A stretch of DNA of 64,000 nt. Source: Flavobacteriales bacterium (GTDB lineage: Bacteria; Bacteroidota; Bacteroidia; Flavobacteriales_F; PHOS-HE28). The notes beneath the pieces were generated by a model. It searched no databases, was not told where the DNA came from, and saw nothing but the letters and a program-made list of their open reading frames with translations. The position numbers and the translations under genes were made by a program. The stretch spans positions 1,466,245-1,530,244 of the forward strand of contig JAMLHB010000001.1 of assembly GCA_023957375.1 (NCBI GenBank), written 5' to 3'. Below are positions 59,606 to 64,000 of the stretch, one piece after another; position 1 is the stretch's first letter, and each line of letters begins with the position of its first letter.

Positions 59606-60523
59606 TCACCAGGCGAATTTGCCCGCGAGCTCCCGCAGGTCGTCGGTCATGGAGATCGTGCGCACCGGTTGGATGCCTGCCAAGCGCGGATCCCGCTGAA
59701 CCTCCAGGCTCATCAAGTCCAAGTGCTGGTCCACGAAGAGCAGTTCCGTATCCGGCCATGGGCTGCGCAGGGCTTCCACCAGGTCGATCACCGAGCGGTT
59801 CTGTTCGGCCAGGTCGAACGTACCGGCCAGGCTGTGGTTGTCCACCAGGGAGGCCAACGTGGCCACCACGGCATCCAAGTGGATGAAGGGCCGCTTCTGC
59901 ATGCCCGTTCCCCGCACCGTGATGCGGCCTTGGAAGTGCGCCTGGAACACGAAGCGGTTGATCACCGCATCGAAGCGCATGCAACGGCCGTGGCCGTATA
60001 CATTGGCCGAGCGCAGCACCACCACCTGCCGGTGATCGCCCAGGCGGTCCATGTGCGCCTCGCCACGCAGCTTGGAATGGCCGTATGCCGAACGCGGCGA
60101 AGGATTCGCCTCGGACAGGGCCGAGCCCGTTCCCTGTCCGTATACCGAAGCGCTGCTGAGGTATACGACGCGGGCCTCCGGCGCCACGGCTTCAATGGCA
60201 TACACCACTTCGGCCGTGCCCCAGTGGTTCACCTGCTCGAACTGGCTGGAGCCCGCATCGGCGAACGGGGTAATGACCTTTGCGGCCAGGTGGTACACCA
60301 GGTCCGCTCCTTTGAGTTCCTGTTCCAGTCGGCGTGAATCGAGCACGTCCCCTTGAACGAAGCGCACCTTGGCCTTGCCCAACTTGGGCCCCATGAACAG
60401 GCCGTAGTGGCCGCGCTCCAGCAGGTCGTACACCACCAGCTCCTCTACCCGCCGGTCCCGGGCCAGTACCGCACACAGCTCCGCACCGATGTATCCGGCG
60501 CCCCCCGTCACCACCACTTTCAT
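59606..60523 (-). CDS. NAD-dependent sugar epimerase/dehydratase
   Basis: 305 residues from the ATG at 60523 (MKVVVTGGAGYIGAELC). Extended SDR fold: nucleotide motif GGAGYIGAE (GxxGxxG), YHLAAKV, catalytic SSASVYG and YGHSK (YxxxK), and the substrate-binding LRSANVYGHGRCMRFD. Acts on a nucleotide-linked sugar, possibly for surface polysaccharide. Its start codon overlaps the cysH-like stop by 4 nt, so it is translated from the same mRNA. Substrate unknown. Confidence 0.9.
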   Translation of the reverse strand: MKVVVTGGAGYIGAELCAVLARDRRVEELVVYDLLERGHYGLFMGPKLGKAKVRFVQGDVLDSRRLEQELKGADLVYHLAAKVITPFADAGSSQFEQVNHWGTAEVVYAIEAVAPEARVVYLSSASVYGQGTGSALSEANPSPRSAYGHSKLRGEAHMDRLGDHRQVVVLRSANVYGHGRCMRFDAVINRFVFQAHFQGRITVRGTGMQKRPFIHLDAVVATLASLVDNHSLAGTFDLAEQNRSVIDLVEALRSPWPDTELLFVDQHLDLMSLEVQRDPRLAGIQPVRTISMTDDLRELAGKFAW

Positions 60524-61194
60524 CCTTGCTTCATCTTTTCGGGCCCCAGGTCGGTGTGCAGGCCGCATTCGGTCTTCTTCAGCCCGTACCAGCGGCTGGT
60601 GCGTTCGTCGTAGCCCTCCATCACCTTGCGCGTGGAAGGCATGTCGCCGATGCTCAGGTAGCCTTGCGCCTCCAGCGGATGGGGCGGCAGGCGGTGCTCC
60701 ACGATGTAGGCATGCACCATTTTCGCCGTCCAGTCCAGCATGGGGTGGTAGCGCAGGCACCCGTATGCGGCAGGCTGCTCCACGTTCATCACTTTGCGCG
60801 TTTCGCTCTGGTCCGCGCGCACCCCGTTGATCCATACATCATGCTCCGCCAGCACGCGTTCCATGGGCTGCACCTTGTTCAGGTAGGAATCCCGGTCGGG
60901 GTCCCAGCTGTACATCAGCGCCCCTTCGCGGTTGAGCTGCTGGCTTTTGGGCACCAATGGCCGCAACTGCACGAAGTTCAGGCCCAGCAGCTTTTTCAGC
61001 GTATCGCGGAAACGCAGGGTCTCCGGAAAGAGATAGCCCGTGTTCACATAATACACCGGGATGGAGGAATCGATGCGCATGAGCATGTGCAGCAGGGGCA
61101 CGCTGTGGCCCTGGAAGCTGGTGCTGGCAAAAATCTTCTTCCCCTCGGCCCGGAACGCATGCACCCGGTCGCGGAATTGCTCAAAGCTGGGCAT
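60520..61194 (-). CDS. Phosphoadenosine phosphosulfate reductase family protein
   Basis: 224 residues from the ATG at 61194 (MPSFEQFRDRVHAFRAEG). PAPS-reductase signatures: YYVNTGYLFPETLRFRDTL, WINGVRADQSETR, and the C-terminal KTECGLHTD with the catalytic Cys. The iron-sulfur Cys pairs that mark APS reductases are absent (SIGDMPST in place of SIGCxPCT), so a PAPS-type enzyme is expected. It would reduce PAPS to sulfite for cysteine synthesis. No cysD/N or cysJ genes are nearby; instead it is coupled to a sugar epimerase, which leaves room for a role in another sulfur or nucleotide reaction. Confidence 0.85.
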   Translation of the reverse strand: MPSFEQFRDRVHAFRAEGKKIFASTSFQGHSVPLLHMLMRIDSSIPVYYVNTGYLFPETLRFRDTLKKLLGLNFVQLRPLVPKSQQLNREGALMYSWDPDRDSYLNKVQPMERVLAEHDVWINGVRADQSETRKVMNVEQPAAYGCLRYHPMLDWTAKMVHAYIVEHRLPPHPLEAQGYLSIGDMPSTRKVMEGYDERTSRWYGLKKTECGLHTDLGPEKMKQG

Positions 61195-61273
61195 GCCGCA
61201 AAGTAAGCGGACAGAACCCGGGATGCCGGCTGACCGATGGCAGGTTTTCCGGACATGGCCGCCACCACAAGGG

Positions 61274-61281
61274 TATCTTTG
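61274..61281 (+). promoter_or_regulatory. -7 box of the SMUG2-type gene
   Basis: TATCTTTG, an exact TAnnTTTG, with CCCCC before the ATG at 61287. Good example of a leaderless-type start in this genome. Confidence 0.55.
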
Positions 61282-61286
61282 CCCCC

Positions 61287-61985
61287 ATGTTGGCGGATCG
61301 TTTGCTGCAAGAGGTCTTTTCGTTCGACCTTTCAAAAGCCAAGTTGCCCAAGCGGATCGGCGTACTGGACCCCTTCAACGGGGAAAACGCGCAACAGGTG
61401 CGGCGCAATGTGGAGCTGTTCCACCGCCAATTCTATGCGGACAACCGCCCGCGCATGCTGATGCTGGGCATCAACCCGGGCCGTTTCGGCGCAGGCAGCA
61501 CCGGCATCTGCTTCACCGACACCAAGCGTTGTGTGGCGGACCTCGGCATTCCGGTGGAGGGAGCGCACACCCACGAGCCCAGCAGCGATTTCTTCTACCG
61601 CATGGTGCGCGCCGCCGGAGGGGCGGAGGCGTTCTACAGCCGGGTTTACGTGCAATCGCTCTGCCCGCTGGGATTCACCCAAAAGGGAAAGAACGGCACC
61701 TGGGTGAACCTGAACTATTACGATGATGCCGTGCTCCAGAAAAAGATCACGCCGCTGATCACAAACTGGGTGCGTGCGCTGATCGCCACCGGCATGCGCA
61801 CCGATGTGGCAGCCTGCATCGGCACCGGGAAAAACTTCACCTTCTTCAAAAAGCTCAACGACAAGCACGGCTTTTTCGACCGCATCATCCCCTTGGCGCA
61901 CCCACGCTTTGTCATGCAGTACAAGTACAAGCAATTGGACACCTACGTGGACAGCTACCTGTCCGCCGTACTGGAAGCCGCTTGA
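61287..61985 (+). CDS. SMUG2-type uracil-DNA glycosylase family protein
   Basis: 232 residues. The core MLMLGINPGRFGAGSTGICFTDTKRC contains the uracil-DNA glycosylase-like GINPG loop; FYSRVYVQSLCPLGF and VIPLAHPRF-type C-terminal segment (IIPLAHPRFVMQYK) provide the second conserved site. This matches the SMUG2/DUF4918 group in Bacteroidota, thought to remove damaged pyrimidines from DNA. Start at 61287 supported by the -7 box. Divergent from the cysH-like gene and convergent with the next minus-strand gene (8 nt apart). Confidence 0.87.
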   Translation: MLADRLLQEVFSFDLSKAKLPKRIGVLDPFNGENAQQVRRNVELFHRQFYADNRPRMLMLGINPGRFGAGSTGICFTDTKRCVADLGIPVEGAHTHEPSSDFFYRMVRAAGGAEAFYSRVYVQSLCPLGFTQKGKNGTWVNLNYYDDAVLQKKITPLITNWVRALIATGMRTDVAACIGTGKNFTFFKKLNDKHGFFDRIIPLAHPRFVMQYKYKQLDTYVDSYLSAVLEAA

Positions 61986-61993
61986 ACCAAGCT

Positions 61994-62383
61994 CTACACC
62001 GGCTTCCGGAACAGGTAACGCGTGAGGAAGATGCCCGTCTTGTCGTTGCTCTGCACACCTGCCGTTACTTGGTACAGCTCCCAGCCTTCCGCCGTGTACT
62101 TGTTGATGTTGTCCACGATCACGCGGTCGTTGTTGGCCACATTTTTAAAGTTGATGCCGGCGAGGCTGTAAAAGTTCAACAGGTCCTTGCCCACCTCTTG
62201 GCTCTCATCGTCGCTGATGATCACCCGTGAGCGGCCCAGGCCGCCGGGGATGACGCTCTCAATGGTGGAGAACTGCCTGTACGTGTACTGGGTGGCCTGC
62301 GGCACGGGCCGGAAGCTGTAACCGAGAAAGAGGGCTACCGCAAAACCGGCACCCAACAAAACGGAACGGAAATTTGTATGCAT
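61994..62383 (-). CDS. Small exported protein, DUF4177-like
   Basis: 129 residues from the ATG at 62383 (MHTNFRSVLLGAGFAVALFLGYSFRP), with an N-terminal membrane anchor or signal. The C-terminal part (DNINKYTAEGWELYQVTAGVQ, FLTRYLFRKP) resembles the LN..GKEGWELV...YIFKRP pattern of DUF4177 proteins. The middle part (VIISDDESQEVGKDLLNFYSLAGINF) has no match that I know. A longer frame upstream was rejected because it overlaps the divergent gene. Function unknown. Confidence 0.68.
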   Translation of the reverse strand: MHTNFRSVLLGAGFAVALFLGYSFRPVPQATQYTYRQFSTIESVIPGGLGRSRVIISDDESQEVGKDLLNFYSLAGINFKNVANNDRVIVDNINKYTAEGWELYQVTAGVQSNDKTGIFLTRYLFRKPV

Positions 62384-62435
62384 GTTGGTTCTTACTTTGT
62401 GCGTTGAATCCAAGCAATAGTAAACCATTGAACCC

Positions 62436-62879
62436 ATGCTTACCAAATTTTCGAGGCTGCTGCTTCTGTCAGTGCTTGTTCCGGCGTGTTTGATCGCCAC
62501 CGCGCAAACCAAGGTCACCATTACGGCTGTGCAGGCGGTGGACGGCCAGAACACGGTCCAAGGCACGGACGCTACCATTGAGCTGGCGCGCGCCGAAGGC
62601 TCGGGCGGCTCACCGATCCTCAGCGCCGGCGACCTGACAGCCAAGGTGCAGGCCAAGGTTTCATCGCACAACGTGCGGCGCAGCAGCGTGAAGGATTCGG
62701 CCGTGAACCTGATCATGGAGATCAGCATGCAGGCCGGCAAGGACAAGGACAGCAAGCGCGTGGAGAAGATCTTCTACATGGACCAGGCGCGAACTTCAAC
62801 GGTCACCCAGAAATTCAATTTCAAGCACGGCATCACCATGCGCACCATCACCCTCTCCTTCAACGTAGCGGTGGAATGA
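62436..62879 (+). CDS. Hypothetical secreted protein
   Basis: 147 residues with a signal peptide (MLTKFSRLLLLSVLVPACLIATAQ). The mature part is small and rich in Thr, Ser and Val (VTITAVQAVDGQNTVQGTDATIELA) with a likely all-beta fold. It has Cys only in the signal region, at PAC, but no convincing lipobox. Its stop codon overlaps the start of the acyl-CoA ligase (ATGA). Not recognised; periplasmic or extracellular. Confidence 0.65.
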   Translation: MLTKFSRLLLLSVLVPACLIATAQTKVTITAVQAVDGQNTVQGTDATIELARAEGSGGSPILSAGDLTAKVQAKVSSHNVRRSSVKDSAVNLIMEISMQAGKDKDSKRVEKIFYMDQARTSTVTQKFNFKHGITMRTITLSFNVAVE

Positions 62880-64000
62880 GGCCGAACCCCACCCGTTTGT
62901 TCGACTTCCTGGACCTGCAACTGGCGGAATTCCCGCAGGAGGTTTGCATCGCCACCAAGGAAAAAGGTACTTGGCACAACTACACCACCGCCGACGTGGT
63001 CACCCATGGCGAGCAATTGGCCATCGGCCTGATGGCCTTGGGGATCAAGCCGGGCGACCGCGTGGCCATGGCCAGCGGCAACCGCAGCGAATGGTGCATC
63101 GTGGACCAAGCCTTGCTGCGCATGGGTGCGGTGAGCGTGCCCATTTACCCCACCAGCAGCGTGGAGGATTACGCCTACATCCTCCACCATGCCGGGGTGC
63201 GCCTGTTCTTCGCCAGCAACCAGGAACTGTATGACAAGGCCCATGCAGCGGCCGCCAGCGTGCCATCGCTCCAGCACATCTACACCTTCGACCATCTGGA
63301 CGGGCTGCCGCACTGGAGCTCGTTGCTGAAGGAAGATGCCGGCCTGCGCGCCACGTTGGAGCTGTACAAGGCCTCGGTGAAGCAGGACGACCTGGCCACC
63401 ATCATCTACACCAGTGGCACCACGGGCAAGCCCAAGGGCGTGATGCTGAGCCACCACAACGTGGCCAGCAACGTGGAAGCCAGCGCGGACCGCCTGCCGG
63501 TGGAAGTGGGCTCGCGGTGCATCAGCTTCCTGCCGCTGTGCCACATCTATGAGCGCATGCTGATGTACCTCTACCAGCGCACCGGCATGGCCATCCATTT
63601 CCAAGAGACCCTGGATGACCTCGGGACACGGATCAAGGAAGTGCGGCCCCACGTGTTCACCGGCGTGCCGCGCCTGCTGGAGAAGATCTACGATTCGATC
63701 ATCGCCAAGGGGGAAGCGCTCACCGGGGTGAAGCGCAAGCTCTTCTTTTGGGCGCTGGACCTGGGCGAACGTTACGACGTGCACGGGCGCTCCGCCTGGT
63801 ACAACTTCCAGCTCCGCATCGCCCGCAAGCTCATCTTCAGCAAATGGCAGGAGGCCCTGGGCGGCGAAGTGCTGTGCGTGGCCAGCGGCAGTGCGGCACT
63901 GCATCCCCGGCTCGCACGCATCTATAATGCCGCCGGCATCCCCGTGATGGAAGGATACGGGCTTACGGAAACCTCGCCGGTGGTGAGCGTGAACGATGCC
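62876..64000 (+). CDS. Long-chain fatty-acid-CoA ligase (AMP-forming), N-terminal part
   Basis: Runs off the right edge; 375 codons are visible from the ATG at 62876. Activates fatty acids to acyl-CoA through acyl-AMP. Motifs: WHNYTTADVVTHGEQLAIGL, the P-loop IIYTSGTTGKPKGVMLSHHN near residue 177, FLPLCHIYERM, GVPRLLEKIYD and MEGYGLTETSPVVS (A5). The length before the cut fits the ACSBG/FadD15-like group. Coupled by ATGA overlap to the small secreted protein gene. C-terminal domain not visible. Confidence 0.92.
   Translation, partial: MRPNPTRLFDFLDLQLAEFPQEVCIATKEKGTWHNYTTADVVTHGEQLAIGLMALGIKPGDRVAMASGNRSEWCIVDQALLRMGAVSVPIYPTSSVEDYAYILHHAGVRLFFASNQELYDKAHAAAASVPSLQHIYTFDHLDGLPHWSSLLKEDAGLRATLELYKASVKQDDLATIIYTSGTTGKPKGVMLSHHNVASNVEASADRLPVEVGSRCISFLPLCHIYERMLMYLYQRTGMAIHFQETLDDLGTRIKEVRPHVFTGVPRLLEKIYDSIIAKGEALTGVKRKLFFWALDLGERYDVHGRSAWYNFQLRIARKLIFSKWQEALGGEVLCVASGSAALHPRLARIYNAAGIPVMEGYGLTETSPVVSVNDA

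Overview
The window comes from a GC-rich member of the Bacteroidota, probably a Flavobacteriales-type lineage (the exact family cannot be fixed from sequence alone). Evidence for the phylum: type IX secretion C-terminal domains of both the short sorting type and the gliding-motility-associated type; a short RpoD of about 289 residues that starts MRQLKISK; a BamA-like lipoprotein of the TamL kind; the DUF3822-rsmD-coaD gene order; and promoter -7 boxes of the form TAnnTTTG/TTCG instead of Shine-Dalgarno sites. Many boxes sit only 3-7 nt before the start codon, which suggests widespread leaderless transcripts.

Layout. 1-5.1 kb: a partial gene, a SpoU-type RNA methyltransferase, tamL, then a REP/RAYT transposase cassette (3833-4652) lying between two copies of the tamL 3' end. 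5.1-22.8 kb: mostly housekeeping genes (fbaB, accD, rpsO, pnp, rpoD, rpe, purK-purE, pfkA), mixed with secreted or outer-membrane proteins: a PKD/gliding C-terminal protein, an M43-type metalloprotease with two GEVED domains, a small beta-barrel, and a TonB receptor with a small Cys/His protein upstream. 22.9-32.7 kb: two giant paralogous secreted proteins on the minus strand, each with a gingipain-fold (C25-like) domain that seems to lack the catalytic pair, long Cys-rich repeat arrays, calcium-type repeats and a sorting tail.

33.0-44.3 kb: a compact three-gene biosynthetic cluster. The first protein is A-PCP-KS-AT-ACP-aminotransferase (2182 aa), the second C-A-PCP-TE (1321 aa), the third an Sfp-type phosphopantetheinyl transferase that can activate both. 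The domain order predicts an amino acid extended by one malonate unit, aminated at the beta-keto position, joined to a second aliphatic amino acid and released by the thioesterase. I see no ketoreductase, transporter or regulator. Three different palindromic repeats are inserted in frame into the first gene. This cluster is the best candidate for an undescribed system.

44.3-64 kb: RecD-like helicase, DUF3822-rsmD-coaD plus a coupled secreted protein, NUDIX/pyrE with overlapping divergent start codons, an SRPBCC protein, an ABC exporter, a decayed HUH transposase inside 35-bp inverted repeats, rsmG, an ECF sigma factor, a glycosyltransferase, a TGT without the zinc cysteines, an LptF/LptG permease, an epimerase coupled to a PAPS-reductase-like protein, a SMUG2-type glycosylase, two small secreted proteins, and a long-chain acyl-CoA ligase cut by the window end. 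No tRNA, rRNA or CRISPR array was found.
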